Positions 1 to 9,743 of a DNA stretch of 64,000 nt are shown in pieces. This stretch comes from Robbsia sp. KACC 23696 (GTDB lineage: Bacteria > Pseudomonadota > Gammaproteobacteria > Burkholderiales > Burkholderiaceae). The stretch is from NCBI RefSeq assembly GCF_039852015.1, contig NZ_CP156627.1:1178001-1242000 (forward strand), read 5' to 3'. The notes under the pieces are model-generated. The model searched no databases and had not been told where the DNA came from. It was given only the letters and a program-made list of their open reading frames with translations. Positions within the stretch are counted from its first letter, which is position 1. The number at the start of each line of letters is the position of its first letter. The translations under genes and the position numbers were made by a program.

Positions 1-2456
1 AAACGGCACTGGCCCCACGAGAAGCCCCACGGTATCGCGCGGAGCTGCGATAAGGAGCGCGTTGCGGGATTCTGCAGCGCGCGCGATGCCGGCCGACTGC
101 CGAGGTTCAGGTCGGCGATCTCCGCGATCGGGGTCGCGGCGAAAAAATAATCGACGAAACCCGGCGTGTCGTAGACCAGCGCACGATACGCCTTGCGCGC
201 CGCGGCCGATAGTTGATCCATGATCCGCCCATAGTGTGCAAGCCGGGCTTCGTTCGCATCGGCATCCGCGTCGGTATCGGCATTGGTATCAGCGTCGGTC
301 TGCGGGCTGCCTGCGCTGAGCAAGGTGGCTTCCCACGTTGCCGCGACCAAGGCCTCCAGATTTCGTCGTCCGATGGTCGGATTGCCAAACTTCGCGGCGA
401 TCTGTTCGCCCTGCTCGGTAAGCCGTATCTGCCCCTGCACGGTGCCTGCCGGTTGCGACAGGATGGCTTGATAGGTCGGACCGCCGCCGCGCCCGACGGT
501 GCCCCCGCGCCCATGAAACAAGCGCAATTGCACATTGCGCGACGCGAACACCGTGACGAGCGCCTGTTCGGCCCGATACAGCGCCCAGTTCGATGTCAGG
601 AAGCCGCCGTCCTTGTTGCTGTCGGAATACCCGAGCATCACCTCCTGTTCGCGCCCCCGGGCTTGCATGCGCGCCTGCGTCTGCGGCAGGTCGAGCCAGG
701 CGGACATGATGGCCGGCGCATTCTCCAGGTCTTCGATGGTCTCGAACAAGGGGATCACCATGATGCCGGCACCGTCGCCCTCGGCGAGCAAGCCGGTTTC
801 CTTCTGCAGCAGCAGGACTTCCAGCAGGTCGCTGACCGTTTCCGTGTGCGAGACGATGTAGTGCGGCACGGTTTCCGCGCCGAATTGCCGTCGCATCCGC
901 GCGGCCTGTTCGAATATTGCAAGCTCGCCTTCCGCAAGATCGCTATATCTCGCGTAGCGGCTGCGTAAAGGACGTGCATGGGCCAGTTCCTGCGTCAGCC
1001 AGTCGACACGCGCCGCTTCGTCGCGTTGCGTGTAATCTGCCTCACCGGCAAGCGCGCAGAGTTCGGCGATGACTTTTTCATGGACATCCGAGCTTTGACG
1101 CAGGTCCAGACTCGCGAGATGAAAGCCGAAGATCGCAACGGCCTGCCGCAACGGTGTCAGACGCAAGGCCGCCAGCGCACCGCCGTGGTGGGCGTGCAGC
1201 GACGCCTCGACGGTGGCGAGGTCTTCGGCGAATGCGACAGCATCGTCATAGGGCGGCGCGCTGGCGGGCGCGTTCGCGGGGAGCGCGGGGCGGTTCGGCA
1301 GATCGACCTCGCGTTGCGAGGCCGTGGCCCGGAGCCGCAAGGCGATGCCGCTGAGCGCGCGGCGATAGGGTTCGTCTTCTCGATGCGTCGAGGGCGTGAT
1401 CCAGGCATCCGACAGCATGGCCAGCGCGTCCAACGCCGACGTCACCGATACCAGCGTGGTCGACAGCGACAGTTCGGCGCGCAATGCGGCGATCTGATCG
1501 AGGTAGAAGGTGAACGCGACACGCGCCTGCCTGCGGACGGCGATCGTCAGCGTCTGCGCATTGACATTGGGGTTGCCGTCCCGATCGCCGCCGATCCAGC
1601 TGCCCATGCGCAGGAAGGGCGGCAGCGGCCCGGTGGCTTGCAAGGCATCGGCGAGATCGCCATACAAGGCCGGCAATTGTTCGAGAAAGGTCGTGCCGTA
1701 GTAGGAGAGCGCATTCGTGATTTCGTCCTCGACGCTCAGTTGCGCCGGGCGCAGCATTCGGGTCTGCCACAGCGTCGTGATCTGCGCCCGAAGCTGCGCA
1801 TCCGATGCCAGCCGTTCGCGCGGGCTCTGGGGCGTATCGCGCTGGGCCAGCAGCGTGGCAATCGCGTTTTGCGCGTCGAGAATGCTCTTGCGCTGGACTT
1901 CGGTGGGGTGCGCAGTCAAAACAGGCACGATCAACATATCGCCGAGTGCGGCGTGCAGCGCGGCGTCGGAGATGCCGGCATCGCGCAGGCGCGCCAGGGC
2001 ATACGGCAGCGAGCCGGCGCGCGGCGGCGTGCCGGCCAGTTCATGGTGGCGATGCCGCCGGTTATGGTGCCGGTCTTCGGCGATATTGGCCAGATGCGAG
2101 AAATAACTGAAGGCGCGGACCACGCACACCATCTGAGGATCGCTAAGGCCGTTCAGCAAGGTATCGAGTGCCTGCCCCGCAGCCGCATCGCCATCGCGTC
2201 GAAAGCGTACCGCCGTCTGGCGGATGGTTTCGACGAGCGCATACATCGCCTCGCCCTCCTGATCCCGGACGACTTCGCCGAGCAGGCGCCCGAGGAAGCG
2301 AATGTCGTCGAATAGCGGCCGGTCCTTGTCCGGCACGCCGGCTGTCGCGGCACCCGCGATCGGCCCGACTGTACCGGCCGGTTCGGCGTCGGCCGCGGAG
2401 GCGCCGGATGCGGGACGTTTCGGGTCGGACGTGCTGGATGGCGCGAATGCGGTCAT
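1..2456 (-). CDS. ppc: Phosphoenolpyruvate carboxylase, C-terminus beyond window
   Basis: Carboxylates phosphoenolpyruvate with bicarbonate to oxaloacetate in the cytosol, refilling the TCA cycle. About 818 residues are encoded here; the gene runs off the left edge, so roughly the last fifth is missing. The catalytic-histidine motif TAHPTE is seen with His183, and the glycine-rich signature [14 protein letters not shown] lies at about residues 647-660; both are in the same frame from the ATG at 2456. Bacterial PEPC enzymes are about 880-1000 residues, which fits. The N-terminal 60 residues are Ala/Pro/Gly-rich and probably disordered. The gene stands alone and diverges from the esterase at 2884. 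Identification is firm; only the exact start is inferred. Confidence 0.96.
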   Translation of the reverse strand, partial: MTAFAPSSTSDPKRPASGASAADAEPAGTVGPIAGAATAGVPDKDRPLFDDIRFLGRLLGEVVRDQEGEAMYALVETIRQTAVRFRRDGDAAAGQALDTLLNGLSDPQMVCVVRAFSYFSHLANIAEDRHHNRRHRHHELAGTPPRAGSLPYALARLRDAGISDAALHAALGDMLIVPVLTAHPTEVQRKSILDAQNAIATLLAQRDTPQSPRERLASDAQLRAQITTLWQTRMLRPAQLSVEDEITNALSYYGTTFLEQLPALYGDLADALQATGPLPPFLRMGSWIGGDRDGNPNVNAQTLTIAVRRQARVAFTFYLDQIAALRAELSLSTTLVSVTSALDALAMLSDAWITPSTHREDEPYRRALSGIALRLRATASQREVDLPNRPALPANAPASAPPYDDAVAFAEDLATVEASLHAHHGGALAALRLTPLRQAVAIFGFHLASLDLRQSSDVHEKVIAELCALAGEADYTQRDEAARVDWLTQELAHARPLRSRYARYSDLAEGELAIFEQAARMRRQFGAETVPHYIVSHTETVSDLLEVLLLQKETGLLAEGDGAGIMVIPLFETIEDLENAPAIMSAWLDLPQTQARMQARGREQEVMLGYSDSNKDGGFLTSNWALYRAEQALVTVFASRNVQLRLFHGRGGTVGRGGGPTYQAILSQPAGTVQGQIRLTEQGEQIAAKFGNPTIGRRNLEALVAATWEATLLSAGSPQTDADTNADTDADADANEARLAHYGRIMDQLSAAARKAYRALVYDTPGFVDYFFAATPIAEIADLNLGSRPASRALQNPATRSLSQLRAIPWGFSWGQCR

Positions 2457-2883
2457 GGCGGGCTCGGTGCATCGATGCGGCTGCTGACCTCGCGCCGCAC
2501 GGTGAAGGGGGCAATCTCGCCTATTATGCCTAAGCCGCGCGGCGGCCCTCTTTTCACGGGCATAGCACCGTCAGCCGGAAGGGCTCCGGATGCTGTGCCG
2601 CGTCGCGCGCCAATATGACTGGCACGCGCATGTCGGTGATTGCCGATGCTTTGGACGGATCGGTATGATCGTCGCGATTTCGATGATGTGGCGCTGCGTC
2701 GGGACATTATTCGATGATATAGGCGCGAGCGTCATTTCATTACATGGTGTTATCTTTCGTCGAAACTGGACGACCGGGGCCGCTCATCGGCATAATCGAT
2801 CCCGATTACACGCTATCGTCAAGAATGATGCGTTTGCACGTCTTGTTCGCGCCTCGACAAATCGATACACCAAAGGAGAATCC
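2457..2883. other. Divergent intergenic region, ppc / esterase
   Basis: This 427-bp gap separates two divergent genes and must carry both promoters. It becomes AT-richer from about 2700 to 2830. An open reading frame upstream of and in frame with the esterase crosses part of it (from 2590), but its predicted residues look non-coding and the true esterase start is downstream. No hairpin, repeat or RNA gene was recognised. Confidence 0.5.
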
Positions 2884-4599
2884 GTGAAAGGACGTCGTGC
2901 CTTCCTGCAGCACTCCGCCGCACTTGCCGGCGCGTTTTCGATGCCCATGCTCGCGCACGCCGCAGCGCGGCGCGCCGCGCCGCCGCAAGAGGCGGTGTCG
3001 TTGCAGACCCCTGCAGGGCCGATGCGCGGCATGCGCCAAGGGGGCGTCGATGCGTACAAAGGAATCCCGTATGCCCAGCCGCCGGTAGGGGCGCTCCGCT
3101 TCAAACCGCCGGTGCCGCTGCCCTCGCCGGGGTGGGACGATACCTGGAACGGATTCGATTTCGGTCCGGCGCCGGTGCAGTCCCCGCGCAAGCTGCCGGG
3201 CGCCGATCAGTCGATCCTTGGTGACGTGCCGATCAGCGAGGACTGTCTGCGGCTGAACGTTTGGGCCCCTGTCGAGCCGGGCCCGCATCCGGTGTTCGTC
3301 TGGATCTATGGCGGCAGCAATATCGCGGGTGCATCGAGCCAGGCAATTTACGACGGCACGCATTTCGCCGAGCAAGGGATCGTCTGTGTCACGCTTAATT
3401 ATCGCGTAGGGGCATTGGGTTTCCTCGAATTGGGCAGTGTGCTCGGCGATGCCTATCGCGGCAGCGGCAATAATGCCAATCGCGATCAATTGCTGGCGTT
3501 GCAATGGGTGCGAAACAATATCGCGGCCTTTGGCGGCGATCCGGCGCGGGTCACGTTGGCCGGAGAGTCGGCCGGCGGCAAGTCGGTGGCGGCGCTGATG
3601 GCGATGCCGGCGTCCGCGGGCCTGTTCCAGTCGGCGATCATCGAAAGCGGGGGCGGTCAGACGGTTCACGACTTGCCCGAGGCCGATCGGGTCGCCGGCT
3701 TGTTCTTGCAGGCGCTGGGCACCCAAGGCCTGAAGAAGGAGGATCTGCTGACGGCGTCGCCCGACAAGATCCTGCAAGCGCAGGCCGCGACGATCGCATC
3801 GTATCAACGCGCGTTTGCCTTCCGCTCCGTCGTCGACGGCACCTTGCTGTCCGCGCGGCCGCAAGATGCGATTGCAAAGGGCGCGTCGAACCAAGTGCGC
3901 TTGTTGATCGGGTCGAATCACGATGAAAGCATGATCTTCTTCTCGCCCGACGCCTTGGCCGCCGGGCGTCAGGACCCGAGCGCCGCGGCACCGTTCGCGT
4001 CCCGTGAATTGGCGCAGCTGCACGTCGTCGATATGGAGAAGATGACGCGGCGATATCAGCAGACCTTCTCGTCGACGTCGGCGTTCGACCGACGCATCGC
4101 GATGTTGACCGCCGAGGAATACTGGGTGCCGACGGTCCGTCTGGCCGATGCCCATGCGCTGGCGGGCGGCGACACGTGGTCCTATCGCTTCGAGCGGCCG
4201 CTGGCGTTCGGGCCTTTCCAGGGCTATACGGTGCACGGCTCCGAACTGCCCTTGGTGTGGGGCAATCTGAACGATCCCTTTACGCAAATGTTCTACAAGG
4301 GCAACGCGCCGATGCCGCCGATCGGGCGGGCGATGCAGGACGCGTGGGTGGCGTTCATCAAGGGCGGCGAACCGGCATCGCGGCTGTTGCCGCGCTGGCT
4401 GCCGTACTCTCCGGAGCCGCAGAAACTGCGTCCGGCGTTGTTGGTGGACCGGGATCCCGCCGCGCATGCACGCAGCCGATCGAAGCAGGACGACGACGCC
4501 GGCGTGCAGCCGCGCGAGACGATGCTGCTGCGCGATAAGCCGGAGCTGGCGTCGAATCCCTCCGGCGATGCGCTGGCATTGTGGGATAACGTGCTATGA
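2884..4599 (+). CDS. Carboxylesterase type B, Tat-exported
   Basis: A 571-residue carboxylesterase/para-nitrobenzyl-esterase family hydrolase. The GTG start at 2884 follows the ribosome site AAAGGAG and opens a Tat-type signal peptide (GRRAFLQ, hydrophobic stretch, AHA cleavage area near residue 26), so export folded to the periplasm is expected. The nucleophile motif GESAGG places Ser229; Glu348 in SNHDES and His451 in VHGSE complete the likely triad, and IYGGSN supplies the oxyanion hole. Length matches the family (500-560 mature residues). The stop overlaps the next gene as ATGA, so the two are translationally coupled. The substrate ester is unknown. An in-frame ATG at 2590 exists but would bury the signal peptide. 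Confidence 0.9.
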   Translation: MKGRRAFLQHSAALAGAFSMPMLAHAAARRAAPPQEAVSLQTPAGPMRGMRQGGVDAYKGIPYAQPPVGALRFKPPVPLPSPGWDDTWNGFDFGPAPVQSPRKLPGADQSILGDVPISEDCLRLNVWAPVEPGPHPVFVWIYGGSNIAGASSQAIYDGTHFAEQGIVCVTLNYRVGALGFLELGSVLGDAYRGSGNNANRDQLLALQWVRNNIAAFGGDPARVTLAGESAGGKSVAALMAMPASAGLFQSAIIESGGGQTVHDLPEADRVAGLFLQALGTQGLKKEDLLTASPDKILQAQAATIASYQRAFAFRSVVDGTLLSARPQDAIAKGASNQVRLLIGSNHDESMIFFSPDALAAGRQDPSAAAPFASRELAQLHVVDMEKMTRRYQQTFSSTSAFDRRIAMLTAEEYWVPTVRLADAHALAGGDTWSYRFERPLAFGPFQGYTVHGSELPLVWGNLNDPFTQMFYKGNAPMPPIGRAMQDAWVAFIKGGEPASRLLPRWLPYSPEPQKLRPALLVDRDPAAHARSRSKQDDDAGVQPRETMLLRDKPELASNPSGDALALWDNVL

Positions 4600-5837
4600 C
4601 CTACCTCACGGCGTGGGTATCGCATGCGCTCGATGGGGACATCGGCAGTGTCGCGTTTGATCGTGCCAGCGGCCGCTTTCTGGCGTCGGCCGCTTTGCGT
4701 CGGCATCAGGCCGATGCGGTCGTGATGCCGATGGCCCTGAGCTGGGACCGTCGCCCGGCAACGGCAACGGCACCGGCAGCGGCGTCCGCCGGCGGGCAGG
4801 CAGGCCGCCCGCCGGCGCGTGCCGAAGGGCCGTTGCTACTTGCCGCCACACGGGGCGAGCATCGTCGGATCGTGGCGTATCGCGTGATCGGCGGCGCGGG
4901 CACCGGCGATGCTGCGCAACTGGCATGCATGGCACGTGCGCCGATCGCGTCGAGCCTCGCCTATCTTGAAATCGATCCCGCCGGCACGACGGCGATCGGC
5001 GCGTCATACGGTGAGAACCGTGTCAGCGTCTATGATGTCGATGCGCTGCTGCGGGCCGACCAACGGGCCGGTGGCGCCGATGCTGCCGATGGTGCAGATG
5101 CTGCCGATGCCGACACATCGCACAGCGCGGACGCGTTGGTGCGCCCGCGTCAGGTGATCGAGGGTGTCGCGCATGCGCATGCGGTCGTGGTGTCGGCCGA
5201 TGGCCGGCATGTGTATGTATCGGCGCTCGGGGCCGGCCAGGTCTGGTGCTTCGCCTTGCGCGACGGCACGTTGACGGTGAGCGAGATCGTCGACGTCGGC
5301 GCCGATTTCGGTCCGCGCCATATGCGTCTGAGCGCGGATGGCGCTTTCCTCTACGTATTGAGCGAGTTCCAGGCGGTCGTCTCGACGTATGCGCGGGCGC
5401 CCGATACGGGTCGGCTTTCTTGGCGATCGACGTCTCCGCGCAGCCCAGGCTTGTCCGCCTTGATATCGGGACGGGCGCGACCGAATTTCTCCGATCCGGA
5501 TCAACCGGATCCCAGCGAGCTTGCGCGCTGGATTTGGGCGGCAGACGTACAAGTGTCGCCCGATAACCGTTTCCTCTATCTGACGGAGCGCACGTCGAGC
5601 CGTATCGTCGTCCATGAAGCCGACGGTGCCGACGGATGGCGGCCGGTGTCGTGGATCGATACGGAGACGCAACCGCGGGGCATTGCAATCGATGCGACGG
5701 GCGTCTATTTATTCGCCTGCGGTGAGCGTTCCGATTTCCTGTCCGTCTATCGAATCGCCGCAGCAACCGGCGCATTGACGCTGTCGGATCGCTGCCCGGT
5801 GGGAAAGGGCGCGAATTGGATCACGCTGGCCGACTAG
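4596..5837 (+). CDS. Beta-propeller lactonase family protein
   Basis: A 413-residue protein of the lactonase family related to 6-phosphogluconolactonase Pgl (seven-bladed propeller). Repeated blade motifs such as SADGRHVYVS, LSADGAFLYVLSE and VSPDNRFLYLTE are visible, each with the D-G/N-R-x-hydrophobic-Y pattern of the family. No signal peptide is seen, so it should be cytosolic although its coupled partner is exported. It begins inside the stop codon of the esterase (ATGA). An Ala/Asp-rich low-complexity insert lies around residues 155-172, encoded by short repeated GATGCTGC-like units (about 5070-5115). A role in opening a lactone released or imported with the esterase product is an inference. 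Confidence 0.82.
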   Translation: MTYLTAWVSHALDGDIGSVAFDRASGRFLASAALRRHQADAVVMPMALSWDRRPATATAPAAASAGGQAGRPPARAEGPLLLAATRGEHRRIVAYRVIGGAGTGDAAQLACMARAPIASSLAYLEIDPAGTTAIGASYGENRVSVYDVDALLRADQRAGGADAADGADAADADTSHSADALVRPRQVIEGVAHAHAVVVSADGRHVYVSALGAGQVWCFALRDGTLTVSEIVDVGADFGPRHMRLSADGAFLYVLSEFQAVVSTYARAPDTGRLSWRSTSPRSPGLSALISGRARPNFSDPDQPDPSELARWIWAADVQVSPDNRFLYLTERTSSRIVVHEADGADGWRPVSWIDTETQPRGIAIDATGVYLFACGERSDFLSVYRIAAATGALTLSDRCPVGKGANWITLAD

Positions 5838-5864
5838 CGCATCGAGCGTACGCGACACGCGATC

Positions 5865-6488
5865 TCAGGCAGCGGGCGACGCTGCGTCGACCGTGTCGCG
5901 CAAGGACAGCTGCATCAGCGTTACGTCGATCCATCGGTCGTATTTGAATCCGACATTCCGCAAGCGACCGATCGGGACGAAGCCGCACCGCGCATGCACG
6001 CCGAGCGACGCGGCATTATCGTCACCGGCCACCGTCGCGATCATTTCCTGGATGCCTGCCGCACGGCAGGCCGCGATCAGGCTTTCCAGCAACCGTCGGC
6101 CCAGCCCTCGTCCGGTGACCGTACCGTCGAGATAGACCGAATGTTCGACGGTGAAGCGATAGGCCGCGCGCGCCTTGTACGGCCCCGCATAGGCATAGCC
6201 GACGACCCGTCCCGCCATTACCGCCACCAGATAAGGGGCACCTGCGGCGACGATATCGCGATGTCGCTGCACCATTGTCTCCACGCTCGGCGCTTCCGTT
6301 TCGAAAGAAATCGTCGTGGACAGGACGTAGGGTGCGTAGATGCGCGCCACATCGACCATGTCGGCCGGCGTGGCCGCACGGATCGCGATGGCCGAGGCAT
6401 CGCACGTGCCTGTGGCGGCGTGCGTCGCGTCGGCCCGGAGGGGCGTGTCGAGGGCGGTGGGGGGGTGATCGGGCATTGATGCGGTCAT
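5865..6488 (-). CDS. GNAT N-acetyltransferase, phosphinothricin-acetyltransferase-like
   Basis: A 207-residue GNAT enzyme. The fold begins at about residue 32 (IRAATPADM) and the acetyl-CoA-binding motif GRGLGRRLL is clear; downstream GFVPIGRLRNVGFKYDRW matches the phosphinothricin/methionine-sulfoximine acetyltransferase (Pat/Bar, MddA) group. These enzymes acetylate the amino group of glufosinate-like or methionine-derived compounds; the real substrate here is not known. The ATG at 6488 overlaps the stop of the upstream membrane-protein gene (ATGA), which decides this start over a longer reading frame that merely shadows that gene. The first 30 residues are Thr/Ala-rich and not part of the fold. 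Confidence 0.85.
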   Translation of the reverse strand: MTASMPDHPPTALDTPLRADATHAATGTCDASAIAIRAATPADMVDVARIYAPYVLSTTISFETEAPSVETMVQRHRDIVAAGAPYLVAVMAGRVVGYAYAGPYKARAAYRFTVEHSVYLDGTVTGRGLGRRLLESLIAACRAAGIQEMIATVAGDDNAASLGVHARCGFVPIGRLRNVGFKYDRWIDVTLMQLSLRDTVDAASPAA

Positions 6489-7072
6489 TGACGGATGGAG
6501 TGTGGTGCTTTGGGGGGAGCCACCGGGCGCGGCAATAGACGACTTGCGACTGCGAGACCGACTTTCAGCGTGTAGATTACCAGCATCGTGCCAGTCAGAT
6601 TGCCGCTCGCCATCGCAATAAAGCCGTCGAGCAGCAGATAGGTCTGTCCCTTCCATGCGAGCCAGATATGCAGCGCGAGCGGGTCCAGGATCGAATAGGC
6701 CAGAATCAGCACGAACAGGCGAGCGCTGGTCAGATTCGACAAGGACGCGTGCAGTCCATAGCGATATTGCGCGGCCTTGTAGATCAGATAAGGGACGGCT
6801 GACGAGATGAAGCCGCCGACGATCGCGCGATCGGGATCGTGCGGGAAGAAGTAGGCGAAATTGACGCCCCAACTAACAAGCAATAAGCCGACGGCGCCGG
6901 CTTCTGCCAGCAGGAGCGTGCTGAGCAGGCGGATGCCGGCGGGCAGATAGATCCAATTGATGCCGTGAACGAATTCGCTGTGTGAAAACAGATGCTCGTT
7001 CAGCCATAAGGCCAGGACGAACAGGGCGATCGTGCCGAGGACCGAAGCGAGAAAGACGCGAAGCTGAGTCAT
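6485..7072 (-). CDS. Small integral membrane protein (MASE1-like features)
   Basis: A 195-residue protein with about five or six hydrophobic segments and no soluble domain. The segment NWIYLPAGIRLL resembles the start of MASE1-type sensory membrane domains, but no signalling output module follows, so this is a resemblance only. The start at 7072 (MTQLRVFLAS) puts a transmembrane helix at the N-terminus; a longer in-frame extension to 7288 looks like non-coding sequence. It is coupled to the acetyltransferase gene by ATGA, suggesting a joint unit. No function can be assigned. Confidence 0.72.
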   Translation of the reverse strand: MTQLRVFLASVLGTIALFVLALWLNEHLFSHSEFVHGINWIYLPAGIRLLSTLLLAEAGAVGLLLVSWGVNFAYFFPHDPDRAIVGGFISSAVPYLIYKAAQYRYGLHASLSNLTSARLFVLILAYSILDPLALHIWLAWKGQTYLLLDGFIAMASGNLTGTMLVIYTLKVGLAVASRLLPRPVAPPKAPHSIRQ

Positions 7073-7260
7073 GACGCCGGTGCAGTGCGCGCGGGGAAAC
7101 GGTGCCGCGTTTCGATGCGCGCTGAAGCGTTGAAAAACGAACCGGTAAAAAGGACCGGCACGACGAAAGGCGCCGCAGATTTTCGCTCGCAAAATTCCGA
7201 GGGGCAATGCCCATGGACAAGACATCGTGTCGGTGACGTGTATCGGCCACAGTGGTTCCC

Positions 7261-7322
7261 GCCAGCGCGTCGTCTGATCTTCCGACACGCTGGCGATATC
7301 GTCTGCGCCTGGCGATATTGTC
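7261..7322 (+). repeat. Tandem inverted/direct repeats upstream of NIT-ANTAR gene
   Basis: Arms 7261-7272 and 7283-7294 can pair at 11 of 12 positions around a 10-nt loop. A second stem forms between 7294-7301 and 7313-7320 with one G-T wobble. The 14-base unit CTGGCGATATCGTC at 7290 recurs at 7309 with one change. The block ends just before a TACAAT hexamer at 7328-7333 that could be a -10 element of the regulator gene starting at 7373. It may be a DNA operator or, if transcription starts further upstream, an RNA leader structure. Confidence 0.5.
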
Positions 7323-7372
7323 GGGCTTACAATACGGACAAACCTTTACTCCCCACCTAACGCCGCCCGACG

Positions 7373-8749
7373 ATGTCCGCCCCCGCCATGCAGTTCACGT
7401 TGCACGCCAAGCAACGGGAGATCGACGCGTTGCGCTTGTTGGCCGACCGGATCGAATTGACCGATCTGTTGGGCCGGTTGGTGCACGTCTTGCAACGTGA
7501 GCGGGGCATCACGAGCATCTACCTGGGCTCCGACGGTCGCCGCTTCGTGACGGAGCGTGGCGCGGTACGCGACGAATCGGTACCGATGCTGCTGGCGCTG
7601 CGGGATCGACTCGATCTGGAGCTGGCACCGGGGCAGAGTGCGACGGCACGGATGCTGTCGACGATTGCGTGGGTGTTGCTCGATCTCGATTCGCTCGATG
7701 CCTTGCGGGCGCGGATCGATCGGCGGGCGCTGTCCGCAACGGATTCGGTGACCGCTTTCAGCAAGGTGATCGGCGGCTTGATGGAGTTGATTTTTCAGTT
7801 GGCCGACGTGTCGCCCGACCCGGGTATATCCCGCACGCTGGTGGCCTTGGTACACGTGGTGCAGGCCAAGGAAGCGGCGGGACAGGAGCGTGCGGTGGGG
7901 GCACATATGTTCGCCGCCGGCCGATTCGCGGTGGATCAGCAGCAGCGCCTGGTTCACTTGATCGGTGCGCAGTCGCGCGGGCTGGACGTTTTCCTGCAGT
8001 TCGCCGATGCGGCGCAAAGCACGTGGTGGGCGGCGCGCAGCGGGACCGCGCAGCGGGCCAGTCTGGAGACGTTGCGTCAACGGCTTTGCACCGCGGCCAG
8101 CGGCGATGCGCTGGACACGGCGTTGAGCGAGCCGTGGTTCGAGGCGACGAGTGCGCGCATCACCGATCTATGGCATCTACAGATCGCCTTGACCCTGCAT
8201 GTGCGACAGGCCTGCGATACACAAATCGGCATCGCGGAACAAGCGCTGCGCGATTCGGAAAGGCTGATCCAGCAATGGCGCGAGAATCCGCCGCCGCATG
8301 CGCATGCGCTCGAACACTTCTTTGCTGGCGTGCCGGACGGCGATACGACGGCCCATCCGGTGCCCGAACACCTCTCGGGTGCGGAGCGTTCGACGATGGC
8401 GAGCTTGCAGTCCTTGCTGGAGGCGCAGGGCGCACGCCTGGCGCGAATGGAGGTGGAGCTGGATGCGGCGCGCCGGGCCTTGCACGATCGCAAACTGGTC
8501 GAACGGGCCAAGATCGCGCTGATGGCGCGGCACGGATTGCGCGAAGAGGCGGCGTTCAGAATGTTGCAAAAGACGGCGATGGACCAGAATCGACGCCTCG
8601 TCGATGTCGCCGAAGCCTGTCTGGCGCTGCCGGACGCCGCGGCGGAGGCGGTGCCCTCGGCGCGGCAGCAGGAGCGGGGAGCAGCGCCGAGCTCGCCGCC
8701 GGGCACGGCGCGTCGGCCCGGCCAGAAATCGCTGCGTCAGTCCGAATAA
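7373..8749 (+). CDS. NIT and ANTAR domain antiterminator (NasR-like)
   Basis: A 458-residue regulator. Residues about 30-260 form an all-helical NIT (nitrate/nitrite-sensing) domain, starting with the typical LVHVLQRERGITSIYLG; residues about 375-435 form an ANTAR RNA-binding domain (ERAKIALMARHGLREEAAFRML, with the helical hairpin and conserved Ala/Leu/Met pattern). Proteins of this architecture, such as NasR of Klebsiella, bind paired hairpins in leader RNA and prevent termination when nitrate or nitrite is present. No nitrate reductase or transporter gene is in the window, so its target lies elsewhere or is different. The 3' end overlaps the convergent XRE gene by 13 bp. The start lacks a clear ribosome site; ATG at 7388 is an alternative. 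Confidence 0.86.
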   Translation: MSAPAMQFTLHAKQREIDALRLLADRIELTDLLGRLVHVLQRERGITSIYLGSDGRRFVTERGAVRDESVPMLLALRDRLDLELAPGQSATARMLSTIAWVLLDLDSLDALRARIDRRALSATDSVTAFSKVIGGLMELIFQLADVSPDPGISRTLVALVHVVQAKEAAGQERAVGAHMFAAGRFAVDQQQRLVHLIGAQSRGLDVFLQFADAAQSTWWAARSGTAQRASLETLRQRLCTAASGDALDTALSEPWFEATSARITDLWHLQIALTLHVRQACDTQIGIAEQALRDSERLIQQWRENPPPHAHALEHFFAGVPDGDTTAHPVPEHLSGAERSTMASLQSLLEAQGARLARMEVELDAARRALHDRKLVERAKIALMARHGLREEAAFRMLQKTAMDQNRRLVDVAEACLALPDAAAEAVPSARQQERGAAPSSPPGTARRPGQKSLRQSE

Positions 8750-9606
8750 CGCTTGATCAAATGCTGCAACTCGCGCACCGCGTCCGTGCCTTTTAGCGCG
8801 GTTTCCCATAGCACAGCCGTCAATCGGTCATGTTTTTCCAGTGCTTCCGGATCTTCGGTAATGGTCGCGACGCCGTAACGAAGGTTTGTCGGTTCGCCGA
8901 TGCGGAAGGGGCTATTAACCAGATATCGTCGTCCTTGTGCGTGGATGATTTGATATCCGGCGGTAGGGAGCGGGCGTCTCGTCAATCCGATCTGAATATG
9001 CATCGGTGGCGATGCGATCAGGTTGGCCATGTGTTCGATCTCTCGCGCCGCCTCGCGCCGCAACTCGGATCGCTGCGCATACGATTTATCGCTCGTCACG
9101 GCCAATCCGTTCGCCAGGTAACGTTCGATGCTCGACAAAGGGACGATGTTGACCATCGCCGGTTGCCGATACCTGAAAATCGCTTTGCGCCGTTCCAGAT
9201 TGGTCAAAAGCCGCACGCTTTCGGCAGGCGTGATCGGATCGATATCTTGGGGATCGTGGAGGCTTCGACTCAAGGCGCGGTCGTATTCTGCGGAACTCAG
9301 CACATAAATAAGCGGCCCGAACACCACGGATACGCGTTCGGCGTGTTCCTCCAGTGCCGCAATGCGTTCGAAGAAGCGAAAACCGTCTGTCAGGTACTCG
9401 GTGCCCAGACCGAGCAATGTGCCTGGGGGCATACCGTAGACGCGCGCGAATTTTTCGAGTGTTTCCAGCTTGACGATCTCGCCCGCTTCATACCGATGCA
9501 GCAGCGCCCGCGAAACGCCTATCGCTTTTGCCACATCGTCCGCCGTCATCCCGCTTTCCAATCGGCAGGCCTTCAGGCGCTCACCCACTGCGCGGAAATT
9601 CGCCAT
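8737..9606 (-). CDS. XRE-family transcriptional regulator
   Basis: A 289-residue protein with an N-terminal lambda-repressor-like helix-turn-helix at residues about 7-60 (GERLKACRLESGMTADDVAK, then GVSRALLHRYEAGE). The C-terminal 220 residues have no recognised ligand domain. It diverges from the hydrolase gene at 9744 across 137 bp and is therefore the natural candidate regulator of that unit, and of itself. Its end overlaps the NIT-ANTAR gene tail to tail by 13 bp. Confidence 0.85.
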   Translation of the reverse strand: MANFRAVGERLKACRLESGMTADDVAKAIGVSRALLHRYEAGEIVKLETLEKFARVYGMPPGTLLGLGTEYLTDGFRFFERIAALEEHAERVSVVFGPLIYVLSSAEYDRALSRSLHDPQDIDPITPAESVRLLTNLERRKAIFRYRQPAMVNIVPLSSIERYLANGLAVTSDKSYAQRSELRREAAREIEHMANLIASPPMHIQIGLTRRPLPTAGYQIIHAQGRRYLVNSPFRIGEPTNLRYGVATITEDPEALEKHDRLTAVLWETALKGTDAVRELQHLIKRYSD

Positions 9607-9743
9607 GGAAAAACATTATCTCCGCATCGCCATTGTCTCAATATTGTGACATGCGTCATGAAAAAGCGTCAAATGCCGAAAATGGCCATTGGCGCTGCGG
9701 TATTGCCGCCAGATACTCGTCGCTTCATGGAAAGGGGAAACTG

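Noticed and set aside
978-2315. Long plus-strand reading frame of 445 codons
   Set aside because: It is antisense to ppc, whose active-site motifs are clear on the other strand; the residues are Arg/Gly/Gln-rich artefact of GC-rich third positions.
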